In this document: piece by piece, positions 18,018 to 27,305 of the stretch
Layout of the letters: the number at the start of each line of letters is the position of its first letter
How positions within the stretch are numbered: the stretch's first letter is position 1
Origin: Acetobacteraceae bacterium
GTDB taxonomy: Bacteria; Pseudomonadota; Alphaproteobacteria; Acetobacterales; Acetobacteraceae
DNA: 64,000 bases
Reading direction: 5' to 3'
Assembly: GCA_021732665.1 (NCBI GenBank)
Contig: JAKFUL010000022.1
Location: 50,999 to 114,998, forward strand
Position numbers and translations under genes: made by a program
Notes under the pieces: generated by a model
Databases searched by the model: none
What the model was told of the DNA's origin: nothing
Seen by the model: only the letters and a program-made list of their open reading frames with translations

Positions 18018-18692
18018 TCAATTCTCTGCCTGGGCCGCCACCGCGCGCAGCAATCCGCGGGTCTCCTCATCGGCCAGCCCATCCACCCGCTCCGGCCGCC
18101 AATGCCGCTGGAAGGCGCTCAGCAGCACCGGCAGCGGCAGGTCCGCGCGGTAGCCGATGGCGGCCAGCAGCCCTGGCACCGCCGCCGCGCTGCCCGGCGC
18201 GGCGGGCTCGGCTGGCCAAAGCCCCACCCCCTGGCCGGCCAAACCTTGCCAGTCGAACAACTCGCCCGGGTCCTGCTTGCGGTCGGGCGAGACGTCGCTA
18301 TGCGCCACCACGTTGCGGGGTGGTATGGGATGCCGGCCGAGAATGCCCAGGCACAGCTCCACCACCGCCACCATCTGCAGCACCGGAAACGGGCGGTAGC
18401 CATGCTCATGCCCGGGGTTCACCACCTCGATGCCGATGCTGCGCCCGTTCAGCCCCGCGGCGCCGCGCCAGTGCGAAACCCCGGCATGCCAGGCCCGCCT
18501 GCCCTCCTCCACCATGGCGAAGACCCGACCATCCTCCTCCACCAGATAATGGGACGAAACCTTCGCCGCCGGGTCACGCAGCCGGTCCAGCGCGGCCGCG
18601 CCGCTGGTCATCCCGGTGTAGTGCAGGATGAGCATGTCCACCGCCATGCCCGCGGGCCTGGCGTCATGGTTCGGGCTGGGGGCGGCGATCAC
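18018..18692 (-). CDS. N-acetylmuramoyl-L-alanine amidase (AmpD family)
   Basis: 224 aa, starting at the GTG at 18692, whose GTGA overlaps the stop of the TerB/J-domain gene by 4 nt (coupled translation). The amidase_2 fold is visible: zinc His in LILHYTG (about residue 24), GLNGRSIGIEVVNPG (about 84-98) and zinc His/catalytic segment VVAHSDVSPDRKQDPG (about 132-147). A C-terminal peptidoglycan-binding-like helical segment follows. It cleaves the MurNAc-L-Ala bond. There is no signal peptide, so a cytoplasmic AmpD-like role in muropeptide recycling is likely. Confidence 0.88.
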   Translation of the reverse strand: MIAAPSPNHDARPAGMAVDMLILHYTGMTSGAAALDRLRDPAAKVSSHYLVEEDGRVFAMVEEGRRAWHAGVSHWRGAAGLNGRSIGIEVVNPGHEHGYRPFPVLQMVAVVELCLGILGRHPIPPRNVVAHSDVSPDRKQDPGELFDWQGLAGQGVGLWPAEPAAPGSAAAVPGLLAAIGYRADLPLPVLLSAFQRHWRPERVDGLADEETRGLLRAVAAQAEN

Positions 18693-19444
18693 AGCTTGCG
18701 CTCGCGCTTGATCCGGTCCCAGGCATTGTTGATCTCGGCGACCTTGTCGGTGGCGCGCTTGGCAAATTCCGGCGTCACGCCGCGGGCCAGCAGCGCGTCG
18801 GGGTGGTTTTCGCGCATCAGCTTGCGCCAGGTCGCGCGCAGTTGCTCGTCGGAGGCATTGGCCGGCAGGCCCAGCACCGAATAGGGGTCGATGCCCTGCT
18901 CCTGCGCCGGCCGCGCCGCATGGCCATCGCGCGCCCGCATCCAGGCGGCGGCATCCAACCCGAAACCGACCTGCACCCGTTGCAGGAACGCGACCTCGCC
19001 CCGGGTCAGGGCCGCGTCGGCGCGGGCGATCGTGAACAGCGCCGCCAGCACATCCTCCAGCATCGCCGGATTGTCGGCGAAGGCCTGGCCCACACGGTCG
19101 GCGAAGGGCTCGAAACCCTTCGCATCCTCGCGCGCCTGGTCGAAGAGCTGGCCGACCTCGGCCATGTTCTCGGGCGGGATGCGGAACATGCGCTTGAAGG
19201 CATCGATCTCGGCCCGCTTCACCGGCCCATCGCATTTCGCCAGCTTGGCCGAAAGCACGACGACGCTGACGGCAAAAAGCTGCTCCTTGCTGCCCAGCAG
19301 CGCGGTCAGGTCGGCGGCCCCTGGCGCCAGCCGGCCGGCGCCGCTATCCGCGGCATGGCCCATCGCGGCACCCAGCACGGCGCCTATCGGCCCGCCGGTC
19401 ATGAAGCCGGTGACACCGCCGATGATCTTGCCCCAGACGCTCAA
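18689..19444 (-). CDS. TerB-like/J-domain protein (DjlA-like)
   Basis: 251 aa. The N-terminus is a Gly/Ala-rich hydrophobic segment (GGVTGFMTGGPIGAVLGAA), perhaps a membrane anchor. Then comes a TerB-type helical domain (about 58-165) and a C-terminal J domain with the diagnostic HPD tripeptide (RENHPDAL, about 213-215) following DPYSVLGLPANASDEQL. This is the DjlA architecture, which recruits DnaK at the inner membrane. It is translationally coupled to the downstream amidase gene. Confidence 0.88.
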   Translation of the reverse strand: MSVWGKIIGGVTGFMTGGPIGAVLGAAMGHAADSGAGRLAPGAADLTALLGSKEQLFAVSVVVLSAKLAKCDGPVKRAEIDAFKRMFRIPPENMAEVGQLFDQAREDAKGFEPFADRVGQAFADNPAMLEDVLAALFTIARADAALTRGEVAFLQRVQVGFGLDAAAWMRARDGHAARPAQEQGIDPYSVLGLPANASDEQLRATWRKLMRENHPDALLARGVTPEFAKRATDKVAEINNAWDRIKRERKL

Positions 19445-19621
19445 ACGCCAGAAATCCTCTTCTTCCGCTTTCGCCTAGCACAATTCGGCCACCCGCGAGC
19501 CTACCGCAAGGGGTGGTTTCCCCGACCGGCCCCTTGCGCCCCGCCGCACCCGGCGCCAAACCGCTGGGGCAAGGAATTTCGGGCAGATGCGCGCCATCCG
19601 GAACATCATGGACGCCAGGGC

Positions 19622-22504
19622 GTGAGGCGTGGCCTGGCCCTGGCCGCGGCGGCGGCGCTGCTGCTTGGCATGGCTCTCACCCTCGCCCTCGTGCTTCCGG
19701 GCAGGCTCGACTGGGATGGCTACCGCCCGGCTCTGGCGGAAAACGCCAGCCAGCGCCTGGGCCGTCCCATCGGTATCAATGGCGGCTTCCGGCTACGCCT
19801 GCTGCCCCAGACAGTGCTGGAGGCCGATGGCCTGTCCATCGGCGGCGCCGATGACGGGGTGGAACTGACCGCCCGCGCGCTGCGCCTGCGGCTCGACCCC
19901 TGGCGGCTGCTGCTGGGCCGTGTGGTGGTGCGTGAGGTGGTACTGGTGGGCGCCGATATCCGCCTGCCCTGGCCCCCCGCCCGGCTGCCCGGCCTGGGCA
20001 CGCTGGGCGACCTGACCCTTCTCGATGCACGTTTGGAGGATAGCCGGATCAGCATGGCCGGGGCGCGGATCGAGGGGGTCTCGGCCCGGCTGCTGGCTGG
20101 CGGGCTGGCCGATGCGCTGCTGGCCGAGGGGCGGTTCAACTGGCGCGGCCAGCCGCTGGCCTTCAACGCGACGCTGGGCCGGGCGGGCGATGACGGCGTG
20201 GCGCCGCTGGACATCACAGGCCAGATTTCCGGCGCGCGCATTTCCGCCCGCGGCGCCTTGCTGGCGGCCGGCGGCTTCGAGGGCCGGCTCGATGCCGCGG
20301 GGCCCGACCTCTCCGCCCTGCTGCCGACCCCACGCGGCGCCTTCACCGCCACCGGCCGGATCACCGCCATGGCCGAGCTGGTGGGGGTGGACCAGCTGGC
20401 GCTGGACCTGGCCGGGCAGCAGGCGCGCGGCGGCATCTCGCTGCGCCTGGCGCCCGAGCCCAGGCTGGTCAACGCGCTGGAAGGCCACCAGGCGGCCGCC
20501 ACGGATACCCGGCCCGGCAATCCTGGGGAGGCGTCCGAACCCCGTCTGGACGCAGCCCTTCTCGCCTCCCGGCTCGATCTCGATGCCTGGGCCGAGGCGC
20601 TGCGCCGCAGCGGCAGCCCGGCACTGCCCATCGGGCTCGATCTCTCGGCCGAGCAGGCGGGGTTCCGCGGCATGGCCTTGCGCCGGCTGCGGCTGGCCGT
20701 GCAGCTGGAAAACGGCCGCATCCTGGTGCCCGAGGCCTCGGCCGAGTTGCCCGGCGACACCACCATCCACGCGTCGGGCGCCGGCACCGCCAATGCCAGC
20801 GAATGGGCGTTGCGGTTCAACACCCGCCGGCTGCCCGAGGCGCTGGCAGGCATCGGCCTCAGCCTGCCGGAGGCCAGCGTGGCGCCCGGGCCGGGGAGCG
20901 GCACCATGCGCCTCGCGCTGGATGAGCGGCAGGCGGCGTTCAGCGATGTGGCGCTGAACATCGATGGCAGCCGGGTCGCCGGCACCGCCACCTGGCGCTG
21001 GGGCGAGCGGCCGCTGCTCGGCCTGGGGCTGGAATTCTCCCGGCTCGACCTCGACCCCTGGCTGGCGGCGGGCGAGAGGCTGGCAGCGCTCGACATCAAT
21101 CTTCGCCTTGCCGCCGAGCGCGCGACGCTGCGCGGCTTCTCGCTTGAGGCGCTGAACCTGGATGCCTCGGCCGAGGGCGGGCGGCTGGTGCTGCGCCGGC
21201 TGCTGGCCCGCCATGGTGGCGCGGATGTGACCGCATCGGCCAATGGCACGCTCTCGCCACCGCGGGTGAACGAGGCGTTGCTGGAAGCGCAGGGGCCAAG
21301 CCTCGGCGGGATGCTGGCCAGCGTGGTGACCACCCCCGAGCCTTTGGCGACGATGCCGGCCCGGCTGCGCGCCAGCCTCTCAGGCCCGCTCGATGCCCTG
21401 CTGCTGCGCGCCGAGGCCGCGGTGGAGGATGCCCGGCTGGAGGCGCAGCTGGTCATCGATGCGTCGCCGCGCCGCGCCGCCGGCACCCTCACGCTGCGCC
21501 ACCCCGGCGCGCGCCGCCTGCTGGGGCCCTTGCTGGGGCCGGCTGGGAGGGAATGGCTGGGCGACGGCTCGCTGGCCATCATCGCCGCGGTCAACCTGCG
21601 CCCGGGCCTCTGGGCAACGGAAAACCTGGACATTGTGGCCGGCCAGCTGCGCCTGCGCGGCCCCGCCAGCCTGAACCGCGAGGGTGCCAGGCCGCGGCTG
21701 ACCGGCCAGTTCACCTCGGACCAGCTGGAACTGCCGCAGATCGGGGAAAGCCTGCCCTTCGCCCTGCTGCGCGGCTTCGACCTGGAGCTCGGCCTGCGGG
21801 TGGAAAACCTGTTGCCGGCCGGCCTGCCGCGGCTGAGCGGGGTGCGCGCCGGCCTACGGCTGGAGCAGGGCCGGCTGACGCTGGGGCTGGAAGAGGCGAG
21901 GCTGGCCGGCGGCGCGCTCCGCGCCACGATGCGCCTGGACGCGCAAGGCCCCTCCCCCAGCCTCGAGCTGGATGCCAGGCTGGAGGGCGCGGTGGTGAGC
22001 GAGCCGCTGCTGGCCATCCCCGGCCTGCCCGATCTGGCCAGCGGCCGCGCCGATGCCACGCTGGCGCTGCGCGCAGAGGGCCATGGCCCGGCGGCCTGGC
22101 GCGCCTCCATGGCGGGCCAGGGTGAGCTGGTGCTGCGCGAGGGCACGCTGCTGGGGATCGATCTCGCGGCCTTGGAGGCGGCGGCGGCGCTGCCGATGGC
22201 AGAGGCACAGGACGGCCTGCGTGCGGCGCTGGAGACGGGCGGCACGCCCTTCGCCAGCCTCACGCTGCCCTTCACAGCCGAGGCCGGGCTGGTGCGGCTG
22301 GGTGAGGCGCGGCTGCAGGGCGAGGCGGGCGAGGCCATGCTCGCCGGCCAGTTCGACCTGGCGCGGGAGAGCCCGGATCTGCGGCTGATCTTCCCCCGAC
22401 CCGAAGGCCCACCGCTCAGCCTGTGGTTCGGCGGCAGGCTTGATGCGCCGCGCCGACTGCCGGAGATTGCGGCACATCTGCGTTGGCGCAGCGAGAGGGA
22501 ATGA
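19622..22504 (+). CDS. AsmA family protein
   Basis: About 960 aa from the GTG at 19622 (VRRGLALAAAAALL), giving one N-terminal transmembrane anchor (about residues 5-28) and a very large periplasmic part. The start of the mature region, LGRPIGINGGFRLRLLPQTVLEADGLSIG (in pieces), is the AsmA N-terminal signature; the C-terminus (LVLREGTLLGIDLAALEAAA) is the AsmA_2 region. AsmA-like proteins are bridge-type proteins implicated in phospholipid transport to the outer membrane. No strong ribosome-binding site is visible, so the start is uncertain. Its stop overlaps the next start (ATGA). Confidence 0.85.
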   Translation: MRRGLALAAAAALLLGMALTLALVLPGRLDWDGYRPALAENASQRLGRPIGINGGFRLRLLPQTVLEADGLSIGGADDGVELTARALRLRLDPWRLLLGRVVVREVVLVGADIRLPWPPARLPGLGTLGDLTLLDARLEDSRISMAGARIEGVSARLLAGGLADALLAEGRFNWRGQPLAFNATLGRAGDDGVAPLDITGQISGARISARGALLAAGGFEGRLDAAGPDLSALLPTPRGAFTATGRITAMAELVGVDQLALDLAGQQARGGISLRLAPEPRLVNALEGHQAAATDTRPGNPGEASEPRLDAALLASRLDLDAWAEALRRSGSPALPIGLDLSAEQAGFRGMALRRLRLAVQLENGRILVPEASAELPGDTTIHASGAGTANASEWALRFNTRRLPEALAGIGLSLPEASVAPGPGSGTMRLALDERQAAFSDVALNIDGSRVAGTATWRWGERPLLGLGLEFSRLDLDPWLAAGERLAALDINLRLAAERATLRGFSLEALNLDASAEGGRLVLRRLLARHGGADVTASANGTLSPPRVNEALLEAQGPSLGGMLASVVTTPEPLATMPARLRASLSGPLDALLLRAEAAVEDARLEAQLVIDASPRRAAGTLTLRHPGARRLLGPLLGPAGREWLGDGSLAIIAAVNLRPGLWATENLDIVAGQLRLRGPASLNREGARPRLTGQFTSDQLELPQIGESLPFALLRGFDLELGLRVENLLPAGLPRLSGVRAGLRLEQGRLTLGLEEARLAGGALRATMRLDAQGPSPSLELDARLEGAVVSEPLLAIPGLPDLASGRADATLALRAEGHGPAAWRASMAGQGELVLREGTLLGIDLAALEAAAALPMAEAQDGLRAALETGGTPFASLTLPFTAEAGLVRLGEARLQGEAGEAMLAGQFDLARESPDLRLIFPRPEGPPLSLWFGGRLDAPRRLPEIAAHLRWRSERE

Positions 22505-23892
22505 ACATGAACGACAGGAATGCGGCGCTGGCCCGCGCGGCGGCGATCTTTGATGGCGGCGCCTTCCGCGATCGCCTGGCGGGGCTGCTGGCCTATCGCT
22601 CGACCAGCCAGGACCCGGGGCATGACGCCGATCTGCGCCGCTATCTGGAGGAAGGGCTGCGGCCCTGGGTGGAGGGGATGGGCTTTGCCGTGACCATCCA
22701 CGACAACCCCGAGCCGGGCTTTGGCCCGATCCTGACCGGCAGCCGCATCGAGGACCCATCGCGGCCCACACTGCTGCTTTACGGCCATGGCGACACGGTG
22801 CGCGGGCTGGAGGACCAGTGGAGCGAGGGCATCGACCCCTGGACGCTGTCCGAAATCGACGGCCGCTGGTACGGCCGTGGCAGCGCTGACAACAAGGGCC
22901 AGCATGTGCTGAACCTCACCGCGCTGGAGGCGGTGCTGGCCGAGCGTGGCGGGAAGCTGGGCTTCAACATCAAGCTGCTGATCGAGATGGCGGAGGAACG
23001 CGGTTCGCGCGGCCTGCGGGAATTCGTGGCGGCGAACCGGGAGCTCCTGGCGGCCGATGCGCTGATCGCCTCCGACGGCCCGCGGGTGGAGCCGGACCTG
23101 CCGACGATTGCCACCGGCACCCGCGGCACCTTCCATTTCGACCTGGTGCTGAAGCTGCGCGCCGGCGGCGTGCATTCCGGCCATTGGGGCGGGCTGACGA
23201 CCGACCCGGCCATCGTGCTGAGCCATGCCCTGGCCAGCATGATGGATAGGCATGGAAAGATCCTGGTGCGCGACTGGCTGCCGCAGAACGGCGTGCCGGC
23301 GGCGGTGCGCGGCGTGCTGGCCGGCTGCCCGGTGGGCGGCGGCGACGGTGCGGCGACAATCGATGCCGATTGGGGCGAGCCGGGGCTGACCAGCGCGGAA
23401 AAAATCTATGGCTGGAACAGCCTGATCGTGCTGGCCATGACCTCCGGCCGGCCGGAGAACCCGGTGAACGCCGTGGCCCCCGAGGCGCGGGCGCATTGCC
23501 AGATCCGCTACACCGTGGACACCGACATCGCCGTCTTCGAACCCGCGCTGCGCCGCCACCTGGACGAACACGGCTTCCCCGAAGTGGCGATCGAGAATGC
23601 CGGCAGCCGCATGCCGGCCAGCCGCACCGCGGTGGACAACCCCTGGGTGCTCTGGGCGCAGGAGAGCATGCAGCAATCGCTGGGCAAGCGGGTGCAGATC
23701 ATTCCCAACTCCTCGGGCGGCCTGCCGGGCGATGTGTTCGTGGACCATCTGGGCGTGCCGCTGGTGTGGATCCCGCACAGCTACAATGGCTGCAAGCAGC
23801 ATGGGCCGGATGAGCATGCGATGCCCGCCATATTGCGCGAGGGGCTGCTGGGTTTCACCGGGATCTATTGGGATGCGGGCGAGCGCGCGTGA
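22501..23892 (+). CDS. M20 family metallopeptidase
   Basis: 463 aa from the ATG at 22501 (MNMNDRN), overlapping the AsmA stop by 4 nt. Zinc-binding and catalytic elements of M20/dipeptidase-type enzymes are in place: YGHGDTV (about 93-99), GRGSADNKGQ (about 126-135), EMAEERGS with the catalytic Glu pair (about 161-168) and the terminal HGPDEH histidine (about 433-438). It hydrolyses an amide or peptide bond in the cytoplasm. The substrate (dipeptide, N-acyl or N-carbamoyl amino acid) is not predictable. Confidence 0.88.
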   Translation: MNMNDRNAALARAAAIFDGGAFRDRLAGLLAYRSTSQDPGHDADLRRYLEEGLRPWVEGMGFAVTIHDNPEPGFGPILTGSRIEDPSRPTLLLYGHGDTVRGLEDQWSEGIDPWTLSEIDGRWYGRGSADNKGQHVLNLTALEAVLAERGGKLGFNIKLLIEMAEERGSRGLREFVAANRELLAADALIASDGPRVEPDLPTIATGTRGTFHFDLVLKLRAGGVHSGHWGGLTTDPAIVLSHALASMMDRHGKILVRDWLPQNGVPAAVRGVLAGCPVGGGDGAATIDADWGEPGLTSAEKIYGWNSLIVLAMTSGRPENPVNAVAPEARAHCQIRYTVDTDIAVFEPALRRHLDEHGFPEVAIENAGSRMPASRTAVDNPWVLWAQESMQQSLGKRVQIIPNSSGGLPGDVFVDHLGVPLVWIPHSYNGCKQHGPDEHAMPAILREGLLGFTGIYWDAGERA

Positions 23893-24887
23893 GGTTTCTC
23901 GTCACCGGCAGCGCCGGGTTCATCGGCTTCCATGTCTGCCGCAGGCTGCTGGCGGATGGCCATGAAGTGGCAGGGGTGGACAGCTTTGTCCCCTATTACG
24001 ACGTGGCGCTGAAGCATGCCCGGCACGCGCTGCTGGAGGGCCCCGGCTTCACGCCGCATCTCCAGGACATCGCCGACATGGCCGGCCTGCGGGCGGTGAT
24101 GGAGGCGGCGCGGCCGGAGGTGGTGATCCATCTCGCGGCACAGGCCGGCGTGCGCTACGCGCTCGAACATCCGGATGTCTATGTCTCGGCCAACATGGTC
24201 GGTACCTTCAACCTGTTGGAGATCTGTCGCTCCGCGCCGGTGGCACATCTGCTGATGGCCTCCACCAGCTCGGTCTATGGCGCCAACGCCGAGGTGCCCT
24301 TCCAGGAAAGCCACGCCACCGACACGCCGCTGAACATCTATTCCGCCAGCAAGAAAGCGGCCGAGGCGATGGGCCATTGCTATGCCCATCTGTGGAACCA
24401 GCCCATCACCGCCTTCCGCTTCTTCACCGTCTATGGCCCCTGGGGGCGGCCGGACATGGCGCTGTTCAAATTCACCCAGGCGGCGCTGCGCGGCGAGACG
24501 ATAGACGTTTACAATCACGGGCTGATGGAGCGCGACTTCACCTACATCGATGATCTGGTGGAGGGCATCATCCGCCTCATCCCCGCCGTGCCGGTGCGGG
24601 GCCGGCCGGTCGGGCCGGGGGACAGCCTGAGCCCGGTGGCGCCCTTCCGTGTGGTCAATATCGGCAATGGCGCGCCGGTGGGGCTGCTGGATTTCATCAC
24701 CGAGATCGAGCGCGCCGTGGGCCGGCCCATCGCGCGCAATTCCATGGACATGCAGCCGGGCGAGGTGCTGCGCACCTTCGCCGATTCCTCCCTGCTGGAG
24801 GCGCTGACCGGTTTTCGGCCCTCCACCCCCGTGACTGCGGGCGTGCCGCAGTTCGTGGCCTGGTTCCGGGCGCATTACGGCGTGTGA
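23889..24887 (+). CDS. NAD-dependent epimerase (UDP-glucuronate 4-epimerase-like)
   Basis: 332 aa from a GTG at 23889 that overlaps the M20 stop (GTGA). Extended SDR motifs: VTGSAGFIGFH (about 5-15), SSVYGAN (about 134-140), YSASK (about 150-154) and RFFTVYGPWGRPDMALFKFT, followed by RDFTYIDDLVEGI. The combination is characteristic of UDP-glucuronate 4-epimerases (LspL/CapI-like), which feed galacturonate into LPS or capsule. It is physically separate from the polysaccharide region at 5-16 kb but could serve it. Confidence 0.85.
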   Translation: MRFLVTGSAGFIGFHVCRRLLADGHEVAGVDSFVPYYDVALKHARHALLEGPGFTPHLQDIADMAGLRAVMEAARPEVVIHLAAQAGVRYALEHPDVYVSANMVGTFNLLEICRSAPVAHLLMASTSSVYGANAEVPFQESHATDTPLNIYSASKKAAEAMGHCYAHLWNQPITAFRFFTVYGPWGRPDMALFKFTQAALRGETIDVYNHGLMERDFTYIDDLVEGIIRLIPAVPVRGRPVGPGDSLSPVAPFRVVNIGNGAPVGLLDFITEIERAVGRPIARNSMDMQPGEVLRTFADSSLLEALTGFRPSTPVTAGVPQFVAWFRAHYGV

Positions 24888-24895
24888 TTCTTGTG

Positions 24896-24924
24896 TTGAC
24901 TTGCGGCGGGGATGACCGGATGAT
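24896..24924 (+). promoter_or_regulatory. Candidate promoter of the Rieske oxygenase operon
   Basis: TTGACT (24896-24901) and GATGAT (24919-24924) are spaced 17 nt apart, matching sigma-70 consensus at 5/6 and 4/6. The start of transcription would fall near 24931, directly at the TTGAAC repeats. The next gene begins at 24978. Confidence 0.45.
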
Positions 24925-24933
24925 GCTTCATAG

Positions 24934-24960
24934 TTGAACGTTAAGTTCATTTTTGAACTT
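24934..24960. promoter_or_regulatory. Candidate operator: three alternating TTGAAC half-sites
   Basis: TTGAAC (24934-24939), GTTCA (24945-24949) and TGAAC (24955-24958, within TGAACTT at 24954-24960) alternate in orientation. The last two form a perfect 7-4-7 palindrome, AAGTTCATTTTTGAACTT (24943-24960). It overlaps the predicted transcription start. IclR-family proteins bind such dyads, and an IclR gene is third in this operon, so autoregulation is likely but inferred. Confidence 0.55.
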
Positions 24961-24977
24961 TTCTGGGGGCCGCATCG

Positions 24978-25712
24978 ATGCTGAACGGTCGCACCATCGT
25001 GGTCACCGGGGCGGCGCGCGGCGTGGGCCGGGCGATCGCCGAACGCTGCCGCGAACACGGCGCGCGGCTGGTGCTGTGCGACATACTGGAAGACCTCGGC
25101 CGCGCCACCGCCGCCGGGCTGGGCGCGCGCTTCCTGCCAGTGGATTTGGCCGAGCCCGCCTCCATCCAAACCCTGGCCGATGATGTGGCCGCGCATGAAG
25201 GCGTGGTGCATGGCCTGGTCAACAACGCCGCCATCGCCACCGGCATTGGCGGGCCGGAATTCGATGCGCTGACCATCGAGACCTGGGACCGGGTGATGAG
25301 CGTCAATGTCCGCGGCACCTGGCTGGTGACACGCGCCTTCGCGCCCATGCTGGTCGCCTCGGGGTCTGGGCGGATCGTCAACCTCGCCTCCGACACCGCG
25401 CTGTGGGGCGCGCCGCGGCTGCTGGCCTATACCTCAAGCAAAGGCGCGGTGATGGCGATGACGCGCTCGCTTGCGCGCGAGCTCGGCCCGCGCGGCGTGG
25501 GCATCACCTGCGTCGCCCCGGGCATCATGCGCTGCGAGGCCACGGAATACGTCCCCCCCGAACGCCACGCGCTGTACGAGAACGGCCGCGCCGTGCCGGG
25601 GCCGCAGCGCCCTGAGGACATCACCGAAACCATCGCCTTCCTGCTGACCCCCGGCGCCCTGGCGCTGACCGGCCAGGTGCTGCCGGTGGATGCCGGCTTC
25701 GTCTTCACATGA
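24978..25712 (+). CDS. SDR family oxidoreductase
   Basis: 244-aa classical short-chain dehydrogenase. NAD(P) motif TGAARGVGRA (about 10-19), NNAA, catalytic Ser in VNLASDTA, the YTSSK pair (about 150-154) and the PG motif CVAPGIMR are all present. The acidic residue after the second strand (LVLCDILED) suggests NAD preference. It could oxidise a cis-dihydrodiol or an alcohol in aromatic catabolism. It is the first gene of the operon; the ribosome-binding site is TGGGGG. The next start overlaps its stop by 4 nt. Confidence 0.88.
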   Translation: MLNGRTIVVTGAARGVGRAIAERCREHGARLVLCDILEDLGRATAAGLGARFLPVDLAEPASIQTLADDVAAHEGVVHGLVNNAAIATGIGGPEFDALTIETWDRVMSVNVRGTWLVTRAFAPMLVASGSGRIVNLASDTALWGAPRLLAYTSSKGAVMAMTRSLARELGPRGVGITCVAPGIMRCEATEYVPPERHALYENGRAVPGPQRPEDITETIAFLLTPGALALTGQVLPVDAGFVFT

Positions 25713-26488
25713 GGGCCGCGGGGGTCTCTTTGCTGCACCAGCCGGGCCAGGGCGTGCCGCTCTTCCTGCTGCATGGCGTGGGCAGCGATGCGATGAGCTG
25801 GGCCGCCGCACTGCCGCCGGGGCGCGCGGTCTATGCCTGGACCGCGCCGGGCTATGCCGATAGCGAGGCGCTGGAAGCCCCCTCGCCCAGCCCCGCCGAC
25901 TATGCCGCGCGGCTGCTGGCGGTGCTGGACGCGCTGCACCTGCCCCGGGTGGTGCTGGTGGGGCATTCGCTGGGCGCGCTGTTCGCGGGGGCCTTTGCCG
26001 CGGCGCATCCGGGGCGGCTGGCGGGCTTGGGGTTTCTCTCCCCCGCCCTGGGCTACCGCGTGGCCCCGGGGGCGGCGCTGCCGGCCCATGTGCAGGCGCG
26101 GATCGATGATCTGGACGCGCTGGGCCCCGCCGCCTTCGCCGAGAAACGCGCGGCCCGGCTGCTGTTCCGGCCCGAGGGCGCGGCGCTCCAAGGCGTGCGG
26201 CGTGGCATGGCGGCGGTGAACCCTTCGGGATATGCCCAGGCGGTGCGTGCGCTCGGTGCCGGCGATCTGCTGGCCGACGCCGCGCGCATCACGCTGGCAG
26301 CCCATGTCGCCATCGGCGCCGAGGATGTGGTGACGCCGCCCGACAATGCCCGCGCCTTGCATGCCGCCCTGCCCTCGCCCGGGCCGCTGACCCTCATCCC
26401 CGCCTGCGGACACGCCATGGCACAGGAATCCCCCGCGGCCGCCGCGGCCCTTCTGGCCAGCATCGCCGGGGAGGACAGCGATGTCTGA
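25709..26488 (+). CDS. Alpha/beta hydrolase
   Basis: 259 aa. Alpha/beta-hydrolase fold with the oxyanion segment LFLLHGVGSDAMSW (about 16-29), nucleophile elbow VGHSLGA (about 84-90), the acid in GAEDVVTPPDN (about 206) and the catalytic His in CGHAMAQE (about 233). The size and the surrounding Rieske/VOC genes fit a ring-cleavage-product (C-C bond) or ester hydrolase. The specificity is inferred from context only. ATGA overlap with the SDR gene before it. Confidence 0.85.
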   Translation: MRAAGVSLLHQPGQGVPLFLLHGVGSDAMSWAAALPPGRAVYAWTAPGYADSEALEAPSPSPADYAARLLAVLDALHLPRVVLVGHSLGALFAGAFAAAHPGRLAGLGFLSPALGYRVAPGAALPAHVQARIDDLDALGPAAFAEKRAARLLFRPEGAALQGVRRGMAAVNPSGYAQAVRALGAGDLLADAARITLAAHVAIGAEDVVTPPDNARALHAALPSPGPLTLIPACGHAMAQESPAAAAALLASIAGEDSDV

Positions 26489-27305
26489 CGAAAGCATTGC
26501 CTCGCCAGCGTCGCCGCCGGACGCCTACATCTCCCCCCCCGTGCAGCGCGCCGCCCGGCTGCTGCGCCGCATCGCCGAGGGCGACGAGGTGAAGAACATG
26601 GCGCAGACCGCGCGGCAGATCGACATCAACCGCACCACCCTGCTGCGCCTGCTGCACACGCTGGAAGCCGAGCGATTCATCGAACCCCGGCCCGGCGGCG
26701 GCTGGCGGATCGGTGTCGGGCTGATCGGCCTCGCCGCGCAGGCTTTCTATTCCGAGGACCTCGTGCAGGTGGCCGTCCCCGTGCTGACCCGGCTGGCCGA
26801 GACGTTGGGGCTTTCAGCGCATCTGGGCGTGCTGGATGGGCGGGAGGTGGTCTATGTCGTCCGCCGGACGCCGAACCTGAGTTTCGTCAGCAATATCCGC
26901 GTCGGCAGCCGGCTGCCGGCGCATGCGGCGAATATGGGCCGAATCATCCTGGCGCATCTGCCCCCCGAGCGGGTGCGGGCGCTGTTCGAGGGCGCGGCGA
27001 TGCCCGCGACCTCACCCCACACGCCCACCAGCCTGCCCGCCCTGCGCGCGCTGCTCGATGCCGACCGCGCGGCCGGGCTGGCCTGGAGCGAGGGGAATTT
27101 CGAGGCCGCCATCTTCTCGGTGGCCGCCGCCGTGCTCGATGCCTCCGGCCAGCCCGTGGCCGCGCTGAATGTGAGCGGCCAGCGCGAGGCGTTTTCCGGC
27201 GCGAAACGCCGGGCCGAAATCGGCGCCGCCGTCGCCCGCGCCGGCGAAGAGATTTCCCGCCGCCTGGGTTGGACCGAGGCCGCCGTGACGAAGGAGCTTG
27301 CCTGA
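26481..27305 (+). CDS. IclR family transcriptional regulator
   Basis: 274 aa. N-terminal winged helix (about residues 20-85, with DINRTTLLRLLHTLEAERF as recognition region) and a C-terminal IclR effector domain (LGLSAHLGVLDGREVVYV, then SRLPAHAANMGRIILAHLP). It overlaps the hydrolase gene by 8 nt and its TGA overlaps the next start (TGATG), so it is embedded within the operon it presumably controls. The TTGAAC/GTTCA repeats at 24934-24960 are the likely operator. The effector is probably an aromatic acid or intermediate. Confidence 0.88.
   Translation: MSDESIASPASPPDAYISPPVQRAARLLRRIAEGDEVKNMAQTARQIDINRTTLLRLLHTLEAERFIEPRPGGGWRIGVGLIGLAAQAFYSEDLVQVAVPVLTRLAETLGLSAHLGVLDGREVVYVVRRTPNLSFVSNIRVGSRLPAHAANMGRIILAHLPPERVRALFEGAAMPATSPHTPTSLPALRALLDADRAAGLAWSEGNFEAAIFSVAAAVLDASGQPVAALNVSGQREAFSGAKRRAEIGAAVARAGEEISRRLGWTEAAVTKELA

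Noticed and set aside
19720..23817. Very long open frame on the reverse strand opposite AsmA and M20 genes
   Set aside because: High G/C at codon position 3 of the true genes removes stops from the antisense frame. The product is low-complexity (Ser/Arg/Pro-rich), has no motifs and no ribosome-binding site.
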